From Ignavibacteriaceae bacterium (lineage in GTDB: Bacteria; Bacteroidota; Ignavibacteria; Ignavibacteriales; Ignavibacteriaceae), in contig JACAFB010000008.1 of assembly GCA_013388545.1 (NCBI GenBank), positions 100,266-164,265 on the forward strand: a stretch of 64,000 nucleotides of DNA, given 5' to 3'. The notes under the pieces are model-generated. The model did no database searches. It saw only the letters and a program-made list of their open reading frames with translations, and had not been told where the DNA came from. The position numbers and the translations under genes are program-made. Of this stretch, positions 1 to 8,530 are shown piece by piece (positions within the stretch are counted from its first letter, which is position 1; each line of letters starts with the position of its first letter).

Positions 1-1252
1 GATTCCAGTCTCCATCATTCAATACAGCATTCATAAATTCATTGTTAACACGAACTGAATTGTTTGAATTCTGGCCTGATACGGTTGCGTAAGATTCAGA
101 ATTCCAATCAGTATCATAAACCGGAACTTCAATCGATTTAAAGCCAAGTTTGGCAAGATGAATAACTCTATCGATGTAATTATTTGGTATTTGAGCTTTT
201 CTTGCTTCAAGAACAGCAAGCTTTAATTTTTTATTTAACTTTTTATTGAATCTGTCATTTTCCGGATGTTCATCGTAGCAAGCTTTCATTATTGAATTCA
301 AGTGATGATTTAGAAGTCTGGAGCCAGCGACCAATGCGGCTACTTTTTGTTCTTCTATAACTTTCCAATTAATGAACTCTTCAATATCGGGATGATCTAT
401 ATCAAGCGTAACCATTTTTGCAGCACGACGAGTTGTTCCGCCGGATTTAATAGCGCCTGCTGAGCGATCACCTATTTTTAGAAATGACATTAAACCTGAA
501 GATTTGCCTCCACCGGAGAGAGCTTCGTTTGAGCCTCTTATTTCTGAAAAGTTTGATCCAGTTCCCGAACCATATTTGAATAATCTTGCTTCACGTACCC
601 ACAGATCCATTATTCCGCCTTCATTAACCAAATCATCTCTTACAGATTGGATAAAACAAGCATGGGGCTGAGGATGTGTATATGCATCATTTGAAACTGT
701 AAGCTTACCGGTTTTATAATCTACATAATAATGTCCCTGAGATGGTCCGGAGATTCCATAAGCCCAATTCAATCCCGTATTAAACCACTGAGGACTATTT
801 GGAGCGCACATCTGATTAGCAAGCATATATATTATTTCATCATAAAATGCTTTGGCATCCTCTTCAGTATTAAAGTAATTTCCTTTCCAGCCCCAGTAAG
901 TCCAGCATCCGGCAAGTCTATGGAAAACCTGTTTTGCATCCATCTCTGGTCCTGATCTTTCCTTTTCAGGGAGCTGAGCAAGTTTTTCGGTATCAGCTGT
1001 TGAAGCCTGAAGCCATTCAGGGACACCTTCTTCATATACCTTTTTAAGAAGCCTGGGAACACCAGCTTTTCTGAAATATTTTTGTGCTAAGATATCTGTT
1101 GCAACTAATGACCAATGAGAGGGAACAGTTATATCTTCCATTCTGAAGATAATGGTGCCATCAGTATTTCTGATTTCTGAGGTTCGTTTTTCAAATTCGA
1201 AAAAGGATAAAGGATCCTTCCTGGTGTCAGTGAATAATCTTTTAATGTGCAT
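1..1252 (-). CDS. nrdJ: Vitamin B12-dependent (class II) ribonucleotide reductase, N-terminal part, cut by window edge
   Basis: Reading the minus strand from ATG at 1252 gives an open frame of 417 codons that runs off the left edge, so only the N-terminal portion is visible. The translation contains CWTYWGWKGNYF, MCAPNSPQWFNTGLNWAYG, HPQPHACFIQSVRDD, KYGSGTGSNFSEIRGS and GGTTRRAAKMVTLDIDHPDI, which are characteristic of NrdJ. The family reduces ribonucleotides with adenosylcobalamin and works with or without oxygen. The Cys in HACFIQ is probably the first of the redox-active pair; the radical Cys and C-terminal motifs lie outside the window. No ATP-cone precedes the catalytic domain. A GGAG lies 6 nt before the chosen ATG; an overlapping upstream ATG gives only four codons before a stop. 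No cobalamin riboswitch-like B12 box was seen upstream. Confidence 0.93.
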   Translation of the reverse strand, partial: MHIKRLFTDTRKDPLSFFEFEKRTSEIRNTDGTIIFRMEDITVPSHWSLVATDILAQKYFRKAGVPRLLKKVYEEGVPEWLQASTADTEKLAQLPEKERSGPEMDAKQVFHRLAGCWTYWGWKGNYFNTEEDAKAFYDEIIYMLANQMCAPNSPQWFNTGLNWAYGISGPSQGHYYVDYKTGKLTVSNDAYTHPQPHACFIQSVRDDLVNEGGIMDLWVREARLFKYGSGTGSNFSEIRGSNEALSGGGKSSGLMSFLKIGDRSAGAIKSGGTTRRAAKMVTLDIDHPDIEEFINWKVIEEQKVAALVAGSRLLNHHLNSIMKACYDEHPENDRFNKKLNKKLKLAVLEARKAQIPNNYIDRVIHLAKLGFKSIEVPVYDTDWNSESYATVSGQNSNNSVRVNNEFMNAVLNDGDWN

Positions 1253-1744
1253 TCATAACTCCAAAATTTAGGTTTAATAAATTTGTATAAACAATTTGGG
1301 AAGGGTTCTTAGCGAATCTTCAACAGATGAAGATTTAAGCGAAAATATTTTTGCTTTTAGTGTTTTGTTTAAGCAGAAAGTAAATAAAAAGAACTAAAAG
1401 AAAAAATATTTCCAAAATAATTTTCAAACTTTTTTTGTCTTCTAAAAACCAAAATAAAGTTTATGATATTTATCAAAAAAAACAAATCAATTTTTATCTA
1501 AAAAACAATTTGAAATTTTTGAGTTGAGATTAAAATAAAATTTGTGCGTTGTTGTAAAATTTTTTTTCAAAAAACTAAAAAAAATTTTTTTGAATGTTTT
1601 TCGCTTTTATCCTGATCAGTAAAAAAATGATGAAAAATAATTCCTTACATAAAATTTATCACAAGTTTGTCACTAATTTTATTTATTATAGAATGGAATC
1701 TAAAAAAACTTTTGCCCTGAAATCATCTGATAAGGTTATTCTGA
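1253..1744. other. AT-rich intergenic region between divergent nrdJ and ABC operon
   Basis: This 492-nt gap is extremely A+T-rich, with many homopolymer runs of A or T between about 1370 and 1690. No gene longer than a few tens of codons is supported. A 23-codon frame starting ATG at 1693 overlaps the TTG start of the ABC ATPase and lacks other support. The gap must hold both divergent promoters. No riboswitch or strong hairpin was recognised. Confidence 0.6.
1667..1694 (+). promoter_or_regulatory. Candidate sigma-70-like promoter for the ABC exporter operon
   Basis: TTGTCA at 1667-1672 and TAGAAT at 1689-1694 are separated by 16 bp and each matches five of six consensus positions. The predicted transcript would start near 1701, giving a leader of about 45 nt before the TTG start at 1745. 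This is a motif match only, and AT-rich DNA produces chance matches. Confidence 0.35.
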
Positions 1745-2665
1745 TTGGAAGAAAAAATTATTGAGATCAATAATCTCAGCAAACAGTTTAAAGATGTAAA
1801 AGCTGTTAACAATCTTAGTCTTAATGTCTATCGGGGAGATGTGTTTGGCTTTTTGGGGCCAAACGGAGCCGGTAAAAGCACCACCATAAGGATGCTTTTG
1901 TCTCTTGTTACTCCTGAAAGCGGTGATATTAAGATTTTTGGTAAAGCTCTGCACAGGCACAGGAAGCAGATCCTCACAAAGGTGGGAGCGATTGTCGAAA
2001 AACCTGACTTTTATAATTATCTCACTGCTTACAAAAACCTTGAGATACTAGGACGAATCTCCGGAAAGGAAATCTCAAAAAGCCGGATAATGGAGGTGCT
2101 TGACCTTGTTGGTTTGTCCCATCGATTCAAAAGCAAAGTAAAAACATATTCGCATGGAATGAAACAGAGACTTGGAATCGCTCAAGCTCTTCTGCACGAT
2201 CCGGAACTAATAATACTTGATGAACCCACAACAGGACTTGATCCCCAGGGTATGAAGGAAATCAGAGACCTTATAGTATACCTGAGCAAGGAAAAGGGTA
2301 AAACGATTTTTTTATCATCACATATCCTCTACGAGGTTGAACTTGTCGCAAATAGAATGATAATTATAGATAAAGGTACCACCAGGGTTGAGGGTGCCGT
2401 GCAAGACTTACTGAAATCCGATTTGTTGAAGGTAACTTTTGAAGTTCTGGATTCTGTGAAGGCAATAAGAGTTATCAACGAATCCTCCTGGAGTGTAAAT
2501 TTTGAATCGGTAATTAATGACAAGCTCTTTTTTAACCTTGGTCCCGCACAAATAGCGCAGCTAAATAAATTTTTTGTTGATAATGGTGTTGATGTGACAG
2601 CTATAATTCCTACCCGGTCACTGGAACAATATTTCCTCAACATAACAGAAAAGGTTCAAAGTTGA
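1745..2665 (+). CDS. ABC transporter ATP-binding protein (ABC-2 type exporter)
   Basis: The 306-residue protein has the full set of ABC ATPase motifs: Walker A GPNGAGKST near residue 39, signature YSHGMKQRLGIAQAL, Walker B LIILDEPTTGLDP and the H-loop LSSHIL. The long C-terminal extension after the nucleotide-binding domain is typical of DrrA/CcmA-like exporters. The start is TTG at 1745; an in-frame TGA immediately precedes it, so no earlier start is possible, and AAGG lies about 9 nt upstream. It overlaps the permease by 4 nt (TTGA), so the two are translationally coupled and form one exporter. The substrate cannot be told from sequence. Confidence 0.93.
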   Translation: MEEKIIEINNLSKQFKDVKAVNNLSLNVYRGDVFGFLGPNGAGKSTTIRMLLSLVTPESGDIKIFGKALHRHRKQILTKVGAIVEKPDFYNYLTAYKNLEILGRISGKEISKSRIMEVLDLVGLSHRFKSKVKTYSHGMKQRLGIAQALLHDPELIILDEPTTGLDPQGMKEIRDLIVYLSKEKGKTIFLSSHILYEVELVANRMIIIDKGTTRVEGAVQDLLKSDLLKVTFEVLDSVKAIRVINESSWSVNFESVINDKLFFNLGPAQIAQLNKFFVDNGVDVTAIIPTRSLEQYFLNITEKVQS

Positions 2666-3501
2666 TTACGCTTATCAGAATAGAGTTGTACAAAATTTAC
2701 AAAAAGTGGCGAACCTATATTGGATTTATAGCAATTGGTGTGCTTGTTCCACTTATTCAGATTGCGATGTTAATCGAAGGGGAAAGATCTCTAAATTTTA
2801 TGACCCGGAACTTACAGCAGTCGTTTGTGTTTGTGGGTAATTTATTAAACGGTTATCTCATATCATATATTGTGTTGAATAGTCTGGTAATTCACATTCC
2901 TTTTTTAATTGCGCTTGTAGCAGGTGATTTACTTGCCGGTGAAGCTACAGCCGGTACATACAGAATGTTAATCACCAGACCTGTTTCAAGAATGAAAATT
3001 GTTTCTTCTAAATTTCTTGCCGGAATAATTTATACCAACTCTCTTGTCCTTTGGCTTGCAGCGATAAGCCTTGGATTAGGAGTGATTCTTTTCGGAGTAG
3101 GTGAGTTGATAGTTATTAATAGTGCGCAGATAATTATTTTTGCAAAAGCTGATGTCTTATGGAGATTTTTGCTTGCTTACGGCTGCGCTTCTTTAAGTAT
3201 GTCGGTAGTTGCATCGCTTGCTTTTCTTTTTTCATCTCTAGTTGAAAATGCAATTGGTCCCATTGTTACTACTATGGCGGTCATAATTATCTTTATAATC
3301 ATTTCAGCTATTGATATCGATTTCTTTCAGAATATCAGACCGTATCTTTTTACTAATCATATGATGGTCTGGAGAAATTTTTTCAATGATCCGGTTGATG
3401 TTAAAGAAATAATTGATTCTTGCCTGGTTCTTCTGGGACACATTATTGGCTTCTTTGCTTTAACTGCCTTCATTTTCAAAAGGAAAGATATTCTAAGCTA
3501 A
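2662..3501 (+). CDS. ABC-2 type transporter permease
   Basis: The 279-residue protein has about six hydrophobic segments, roughly at residues 18-38, 70-92, 115-140, 170-195, 205-225 and 250-272. It contains the ABC-2 signature-like stretch GDLLAGEATAGTYRMLITRPVSR, given here only in outline: a Gly-Glu-rich loop after the second segment that precedes an Arg-Pro-Val-Ser-Arg motif. It starts with TTG inside the TTGA overlap with the ATPase stop codon. It should form the membrane channel of the exporter together with the preceding gene. The following LolA-like gene begins 15 nt downstream and is probably in the same operon. Confidence 0.88.
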   Translation: MITLIRIELYKIYKKWRTYIGFIAIGVLVPLIQIAMLIEGERSLNFMTRNLQQSFVFVGNLLNGYLISYIVLNSLVIHIPFLIALVAGDLLAGEATAGTYRMLITRPVSRMKIVSSKFLAGIIYTNSLVLWLAAISLGLGVILFGVGELIVINSAQIIIFAKADVLWRFLLAYGCASLSMSVVASLAFLFSSLVENAIGPIVTTMAVIIIFIIISAIDIDFFQNIRPYLFTNHMMVWRNFFNDPVDVKEIIDSCLVLLGHIIGFFALTAFIFKRKDILS

Positions 3502-3516
3502 AAGGATTGTTTTGCT

Positions 3517-4221
3517 ATGATTAAATTAAAAGTATTGCTTCTGGCATTTTCGATAACGATTCTGTCCGTTTCGCATTTTGCTCAGAGTAAAAATCCCGAC
3601 ACAATACTGGAGAATGTTAAGAGAAAATTCCAGGAGGTAAATGATTACCAGGTAGATGTTAAGGTGAAAGTTGATGTCAATTTTCTAAAAGTACCTGAGA
3701 CAGAGGCAAAAATATACTATAAGCAGCCGGATAAAATTCATTTTGAGTCTAAGAATTTTGCACTCTTGCCGAAAGAGGGATTAAACTTTTCACCAATGGC
3801 GTTTCTGAAAAATGACTATACCGCTATTTATGAAAAAGATGAGCTTCTAGATGGAGTCAATACCTCCATTGTCAAAATTATTCCCGGTGGTGAAAGCTCA
3901 AACCTGATTCTATCAACTCTATGGATTGATCAAAAGAAAAATGTTATAAGAAAAGTACAGTCGACTACCAAAAACTCAGGGACCTTTACCATTGAAATGA
4001 ACTACGATCAGATAATAAAATATCCTCTACCATCATCAATGATTTTTTCTTTTAATGTTGAAAAAATGAATTTACCGCGAACTTTTGATTCTGATCCTAA
4101 AAGAAAATCAACATTGGAGGATAAAGGGAAAACCACAACGGGGAAAGTTTATATTACCTATTCAAACTATCTGATCAATAAGGGAATTCCTGATTCTGTT
4201 TTTGAGCAAAAAGAAAAGTAA
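3517..4221 (+). CDS. LolA-like periplasmic outer-membrane lipoprotein-sorting family protein
   Basis: The 234-residue protein begins with a signal peptide (MIKLKVLLLAFSITILSVS, likely cleaved after HFAQ). The pattern that follows, NVKRKFQEVNDYQVDVKVKV then repeated strands including AKIYYKQPDKIHFESK, resembles the half-barrel LolA/LolB fold, which typically binds acyl chains of lipoproteins. It lacks enough identity to call it LolA itself. It lies 15 nt after the ABC permease, which suggests that the exporter and this protein act together in envelope lipid or lipoprotein handling. That functional link is inference. Confidence 0.6.
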   Translation: MIKLKVLLLAFSITILSVSHFAQSKNPDTILENVKRKFQEVNDYQVDVKVKVDVNFLKVPETEAKIYYKQPDKIHFESKNFALLPKEGLNFSPMAFLKNDYTAIYEKDELLDGVNTSIVKIIPGGESSNLILSTLWIDQKKNVIRKVQSTTKNSGTFTIEMNYDQIIKYPLPSSMIFSFNVEKMNLPRTFDSDPKRKSTLEDKGKTTTGKVYITYSNYLINKGIPDSVFEQKEK

Positions 4222-4250
4222 AACCTTAAAATGATCTTTTGAAAGATCGA

Positions 4251-5117
4251 TTATTGATTTACAAAGTTCTTCAGTTTATCTATTGTCAACGGAGCTGAAC
4301 CTTCGAAATGGTTGTTAACATTTATAAAAGTATCAACTTTTTTAGAAGCGAGTTCTTTGACTATTTCAGCAATAATCTGAATTTCTTTTGTCCTGTCTAT
4401 AATAATTCTATTCCATTTATTGCCTGAAGCTTCTTCAATTCCTTTTCTGTCGGGGCCGTGTAACCGAATTACACAAGTATTTTCGATATAATCTTTAAAT
4501 TCATCAAACACTTTTTTAACCGGCGGCATGTAATATCCTTCAAGGAAAACATTTGTCAGACCGCATTCCTTGATGAAAGAGAAAAAAGATTTATTCAGAT
4601 AATTTGGATTGCGGATTTCAATCCCGTATTTATAATCAGCCGGAAGTTTTTTGATGAAGCTGAAAATCCTTTCCTGGAATTCTTTCTGTGAGCTCATTTT
4701 TTGCTTATTTAAATACTCGAACTGAAACATAAGTACACCGATTTTCTCTTTCATTGGCTCAATTGACTTCAAAAATTCATTAAATAATTCTGTTGAAAGG
4801 AAATGAGGATTAACAACTAATGGCTCATTTTTTTGCTTTGAATAAAAATGTGTTAGCGTGACACTGTTCGGGACTTTAATGGTAAATTTAAAATCGTCGG
4901 GTACTGCTTCTGAATAAAGTTTAACATCTTTTGGAGCCGGAAGCGATATTTTATTCAATCCATGCAATGACCAAAACCATTGATCAATTTCAACTGTATT
5001 AAATTTCTGGGAATACTCGCCAAGATAATCTGATTTACTTTTTCCCGAGTAAACCAAACCAATCCATGAGTCATATTTCCAGCTGCAGGTCCCGAACCTG
5101 ACCCTGCTAATTTTCAT
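4251..5117 (-). CDS. DUF72 (YecE-like) domain protein
   Basis: The 288-residue protein starts with the family pattern RFGTCSWKYDSWIGLVYSG, followed by FNTVEIDQWFW, DDFKFTIKVPNSVTLTH, VLMFQFEYLN, YGIEIRNPNYLN and a terminal TFINVNNHFEGSAPLTID. These mark the DUF72 TIM-barrel family, whose biochemical role is not established. Its length is close to the family norm of 240-300. The gene is convergent with the LolA-like gene (29 nt between the stop codons) and divergent from the small gene at 5191. Confidence 0.88.
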   Translation of the reverse strand: MKISRVRFGTCSWKYDSWIGLVYSGKSKSDYLGEYSQKFNTVEIDQWFWSLHGLNKISLPAPKDVKLYSEAVPDDFKFTIKVPNSVTLTHFYSKQKNEPLVVNPHFLSTELFNEFLKSIEPMKEKIGVLMFQFEYLNKQKMSSQKEFQERIFSFIKKLPADYKYGIEIRNPNYLNKSFFSFIKECGLTNVFLEGYYMPPVKKVFDEFKDYIENTCVIRLHGPDRKGIEEASGNKWNRIIIDRTKEIQIIAEIVKELASKKVDTFINVNNHFEGSAPLTIDKLKNFVNQ

Positions 5118-5190
5118 TTGATTTCCAGAATTGTTTTTTAAAAAATATCATTTTTGATTTAATTTATAATGTCAAAAATTGAGGATTGTA

Positions 5191-5640
5191 ATGACTGACA
5201 GTTTAATAAATAAAGCGAAAGATTCTCTCATAAACAAAATCACCGAGTTAAAGGAAGACTTTTTCAGTGATGAAGATAAAAATCTTTTTCAGGACTTGAA
5301 AAGCAGTGGTGCTTCAAAAGTCAAAGAAATTCTGGCCGGCATTAATGAATCAAGCGCACTGATCATCAGGTCCGGATATGAACTGACCGGCGCAAGTGTG
5401 ACTCTTGGACTGCCGCCTGATATTAATTTAAGCTTTGCATTCAGAAATGAGATCGAACAGGAAGAAAAAGAAAGGCTTTTAGACGAACTTGAAGCCAATA
5501 AAATTGTCGGTCTGATAGTAAAAAGTCTTTTTAAAGCCGGCAGTTTTTATGAATCGATTAAAATGGGTGATTATAAACTTACATCAGTTGAAATTAAACT
5601 TGGCATTACTCCGGGGATTTCAATAGGATTTACCAGGTAA
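5191..5640 (+). CDS. Conserved-looking hypothetical protein, 149 aa
   Basis: I do not recognise this family. An in-frame TTG exists at 5179, but ATG at 5191 is preferred because GAGG ends 6 nt before it. The protein opens with two near-tandem copies of DSLINK and a helical, charged N-terminal half. Two similar beta-rich segments follow, ASVTLGLPPDINLSFAF and SVEIKLGITPGISIGFTR, which look like an internal repeat. There is no signal peptide or membrane segment. The pattern suggests a small cytosolic alpha/beta protein of unknown role. It stands alone between the DUF72 gene and the M14 region. Confidence 0.65.
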   Translation: MTDSLINKAKDSLINKITELKEDFFSDEDKNLFQDLKSSGASKVKEILAGINESSALIIRSGYELTGASVTLGLPPDINLSFAFRNEIEQEEKERLLDELEANKIVGLIVKSLFKAGSFYESIKMGDYKLTSVEIKLGITPGISIGFTR

Positions 5641-5669
5641 GAAATTATTTTCCTGATATTTACAGTCGT

Positions 5670-5799
5670 TTACTTTATTAAAATCAGTTTCTTTGTTTCG
5701 AGGTAATTATCAATTTTATGTTGATAGAAATATATTCCGGATGACAGATGACGAGTTAAATTCAATTTCATAAATTACTGTGGGTTTGTATTCGTTAAC
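5670..5799 (-). pseudogene. Decayed tail of a type IX secretion sorting domain
   Basis: On the minus strand, 5799 to about 5757 reads VNEYKPTVIYEIEFN; after a one-base shift near 5753-5757 it continues HLSSGIYFYQHKIDNYLETK and then KLILIK, with stop TAA at 5670-5672. This aligns position by position with the end of the intact M14 peptidase (VSEEQNPGMYEVEFDASD, then LSSGIYIYQLRAGG). There is no start codon and the frame is broken, so it is a relic. It begins directly after the tandem hairpins at 5803-5835. It may be an old C-terminus of the adjacent M14 gene displaced by recombination, or the remains of another secreted protein. Confidence 0.75.
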
Positions 5800-5802
5800 A
5801 AA

Positions 5803-5835
5803 GGCAGCCACTGCCAAACCCTCTCCCAAGGAGGG
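5803..5835. repeat. Tandem hairpins (REP-like) between M14 gene and sorting-domain relic
   Basis: GGCAG-CCA-CTGCC occupies 5803-5815 and CCCTC-N7-GAGGG occupies 5819-5835, so two short perfect stems lie 3 nt apart in otherwise AT-rich DNA. A T-rich stretch follows on the plus strand. The pair could be a transcription terminator, or a mobile palindromic element similar to those that appear inside sorting-domain coding sequence in this window. Confidence 0.5.
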
Positions 5836-5847
5836 CTTTTGTTTTCT

Positions 5848-7116
5848 TCATCTTATCAACACCATCTTTTTTGTCTGAATTAAACCTCCGGCTCTTAACT
5901 GATAGATATATATCCCGCTTGATAAATCACTTGCATCAAATTCAACTTCATACATTCCGGGATTTTGTTCTTCACTTACTAGAGTAACTAACTCTTTTCC
6001 TAAAAGATCATACACTTTCAATATCACTAAAGTCCCTCCTTTAGAGGAGTTTATGGAGGCCGGTATTTGATATTTTATTTTTGTTGATGGATTGAATGGA
6101 TTTGGATAGTTCTGGTTTAGTTCAAATCCATCTTGAATACCGGCGGCAAGTTCACCGATATTAGTTGAAATTCCCATATAATCCATCAACCCGCGAAGAA
6201 TTGCATTCGCCGTTGAATCATATTTCCCGTTTTGCTCGCAATACATGTCTTCGTAAGTCAAAGCCATAACACTTTCGCCGTGATTTATCCAGAACCAGCT
6301 TTCAGGATATTTCAGAGGGGTACCGTTAGTCCAGCTAACAAAATAATTCCAGGGCTCAATTCCACCTGGAAAATATGATCGGATACCTTCAATAAAGTTT
6401 TGCTGCATAATTGCAAATTCAGGTGAGGTACCGGCAGAATCGTGGTAAACAAAATATCTCTTGCATAATGAGGATGAATGCATATTTAAAGCTACTTCGA
6501 TGGGGTGAGGCGAAGCCATCAATTGAATGAATCTGTTTTTCAATGCTGCAACCTCAGGTTGATTTGGAGTTGTGAACCAGTTGCTTTCCAGATCAATTCC
6601 GTTTGCATTGTTGCGCGGCAGCTCAAGTTCAACTCCGTCAGGGTTGAACATCGGTATGATATAAAATACACAATTAGTCCTGATCAATTGGCCAAGTTGT
6701 GTTTCAGATTTTAAAAAATTAATCATTTGATCAGTAACCCAGAATCCCTGCGTTTCCTGCGGGTGAGTTCGTGCGTGTACGTGCACAGTTCTTTTCCCCT
6801 CAACATTATATGGATTTTCTGAAATTGTTAATTGCCACAAGGGTCTTCCCTGAACACTATTTCCAATTGAATCTACCTTTATGTATGGGCTTTGTTTCCA
6901 GTACTGCAAATCTGCCAATAAACTATCGTATCCATATCCCCAGTGGTCGCCGGGTACGGTTAAATTTTCAGCTTCAGATGTAAAACTGAAGCCGCATTTA
7001 TCCATCACTTCATTTTGTTGATTGACCTGCCCAATTTCCTGTGCAAAAAATTCCGGCGGCAGGATAAAAGTCAGAACAAATACAATGCTTAAAAAAAAGC
7101 GTAAATCTATAGTCAT
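5848..7116 (-). CDS. Secreted M14-family zinc carboxypeptidase with type IX sorting domain
   Basis: The 422-residue protein has a signal peptide (residues 1 to about 26, ending FFAQ). The M14 domain shows the zinc ligands H118 and E121 in HPQE, a third ligand His in LNMHSSS, the substrate-binding FNPDG and RNNANGIDLESNW region, and a candidate catalytic Glu in MALTYEDMY. Residues from about 337 form a sorting domain beginning NQNYPNPFNPSTKI and ending KKMVLIR, so export through the type IX system is expected. The stretch PASINSSKGGTLV inside the sorting domain is encoded partly by a hairpin at 6036-6049. Nothing upstream suggests an operon. Likely role: extracellular peptide degradation. Confidence 0.9.
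   Translation of the reverse strand: MTIDLRFFLSIVFVLTFILPPEFFAQEIGQVNQQNEVMDKCGFSFTSEAENLTVPGDHWGYGYDSLLADLQYWKQSPYIKVDSIGNSVQGRPLWQLTISENPYNVEGKRTVHVHARTHPQETQGFWVTDQMINFLKSETQLGQLIRTNCVFYIIPMFNPDGVELELPRNNANGIDLESNWFTTPNQPEVAALKNRFIQLMASPHPIEVALNMHSSSLCKRYFVYHDSAGTSPEFAIMQQNFIEGIRSYFPGGIEPWNYFVSWTNGTPLKYPESWFWINHGESVMALTYEDMYCEQNGKYDSTANAILRGLMDYMGISTNIGELAAGIQDGFELNQNYPNPFNPSTKIKYQIPASINSSKGGTLVILKVYDLLGKELVTLVSEEQNPGMYEVEFDASDLSSGIYIYQLRAGGLIQTKKMVLIR
6036..6049. repeat. Hairpin inserted in-frame in the M14 sorting domain
   Basis: CTCCT-TTAG-AGGAG forms a perfect 5-bp stem with a 4-nt loop. It encodes the extra NSSKGG loop between the strands YQIP and LVILKVYD. The BNR protein at 22477 has no such extra residues at this site (YEIP then EDCFVELKVYN), which argues for insertion of a palindromic element that keeps the frame. 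Confidence 0.5.
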
Positions 7117-7238
7117 ATTTTTCTCTCAGAAAGTTTATTATCCTGTGATAATCTTTTACTAAATAATTTCTTCATTCAGACATCCGCTGACTAAAAGCAA
7201 TAGAATTAAATATTTAATTCTTCTCATAAAGAATTTCA

Positions 7239-8267
7239 TTAAAAATTTTTGAGAACTTTTGCACCACGGACTCTTTTTGATTTCAATTCAATCAGTGCTT
7301 TGTTTGCATCTTCCAATTTATATTCTTCCAATTCCGGCTTAATCGGAATTGATGCGGCAATGTTTAGAAATTCCTCTACATCTTTCCGGGTTACATTTGA
7401 TACACTTTTTATTTCTTTTTCTGACCAGAGATGTTCGGGGTAGTTGAGCTTTAATAAATACTCTTTGTCATTTTCTTCTTTTCTAATTGCATTAATAACC
7501 AGTCTTCCTTCATGCTTCAGATTTTTTAAGGCTTCAACTATCGGTTTCCACGCAGGTGTAGTATCAATAATTGCAGACAACTTTTCAGGCGAGTGATCTT
7601 CAGAATCTCCTGCCCATACTGCGCCTAATTCTTTAGCAAATTCTCTTTCTGTTTGGCTTCTTGCAAAAACAAATATTTGTGATTTAGGGAAAAGATTTTT
7701 AACAAGCATCAATACCAGGTGGGCTGATGCACCAAATCCTGTAAGCCCGATATTTTCTCCATTATTAATCTTTGTTAACATAAGGGAACGGTAACCTATA
7801 GCACCGGCACATAATAAAGGCGCTGCCTCTGAATCTGAAAATATTTCTGGAATTCGGTAAGCGAAGTTTTCATTTATCGTCATAAACTCAGCATAACCGC
7901 CGTTTCGATCTCTGCCCGTTGCTAAAAAGTTTTTACATAAATTTTCCATGCCATTTTGACAGAATTCACAAATTCCACAAGCAGAATGAATCCATGCTAC
8001 GCCCACCCGGTCACCCTTTTTAAATCTCGTGACTTTCGCACCGGTATCTTCAACTATGCCGACCACCTGATGACCTGGGATAACAGGGAATTGCGGCGGA
8101 GGTGTTCTTCCTTCTATTTCATCGAGTTCGGTATGACATACCCCGCAGCATGAAACTCTGATCAATAATTCATTTTCATCGTATACGGGAATCGGAACCT
8201 CGGATAGTTTTAACGGTGAGCTATTGCTGGCAAGGTCAACAACTTTATTTAATAGCATTGCTTTCAT
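7239..8267 (-). CDS. Zinc-dependent alcohol dehydrogenase family protein
   Basis: The protein has the medium-chain dehydrogenase layout. The catalytic zinc site is CCGVCHTELDEIEG with PGHQVVG, the structural zinc site is CGICEFCQNGMENLC, and the nucleotide-binding fold holds LTGFGASAH. From ATG at 8267 it is 342 residues, starting MKAMLLNK, which fits the family's usual start and length. A longer frame from TTG at 8334-8336 adds a 23-residue extension with no family support. The enzyme should interconvert alcohols and aldehydes with NAD(P). The Gln in GHQVVG replaces the more usual Glu of GHE. It lies alone, with the P-loop gene upstream on the same strand separated by an inverted repeat. Confidence 0.87.
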   Translation of the reverse strand: MKAMLLNKVVDLASNSSPLKLSEVPIPVYDENELLIRVSCCGVCHTELDEIEGRTPPPQFPVIPGHQVVGIVEDTGAKVTRFKKGDRVGVAWIHSACGICEFCQNGMENLCKNFLATGRDRNGGYAEFMTINENFAYRIPEIFSDSEAAPLLCAGAIGYRSLMLTKINNGENIGLTGFGASAHLVLMLVKNLFPKSQIFVFARSQTEREFAKELGAVWAGDSEDHSPEKLSAIIDTTPAWKPIVEALKNLKHEGRLVINAIRKEENDKEYLLKLNYPEHLWSEKEIKSVSNVTRKDVEEFLNIAASIPIKPELEEYKLEDANKALIELKSKRVRGAKVLKNF

Positions 8268-8459
8268 TTTAATTCGGGCTGGTTTCTTTGCAATGATTGT
8301 TTCTTCAACCGAAAAATAATCAGCCCTGATATTCAATCAAATATCAAATTGAGCTAAAATTGATTTGTTAAACCTGGAATGCCTTTGATTGTCGTGAGAT
8401 AATTAAATAACGGGGTCTTTCAAATCAATTGTTAAAAATAATTACTAATGAAAATACTA

Positions 8460-8518
8460 AGGCTGTCTTCTCTTTTTTAATAAATGTGTCTTTTAATAAA
8501 AAGAATTTAAGACAGCCT
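8460..8518. terminator. Long-loop inverted repeat downstream of the P-loop gene
   Basis: AGGCTGTCTT (8460-8469) and AAGACAGCCT (8509-8518) form a perfect 10-bp stem around a 39-nt AT-rich loop, 12 nt beyond the stop of the minus-strand gene ending at 8531. Position and stem suggest transcription termination, though no uninterrupted T-run follows the stem. Confidence 0.5.
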
Positions 8519-8530
8519 GATTGCAATTAC

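Noticed and set aside
1253..1740. Possible cobalamin riboswitch upstream of B12-dependent nrdJ
   Set aside because: A B12-box-like GCCACTG core and the GC-rich helices expected of the class were not found; the region is nearly all A and T.
1693..1764. ATG-initiated 23-codon frame before the ABC ATPase
   Set aside because: It overlaps the TTG start region in another frame, has no conserved features and is likely chance.
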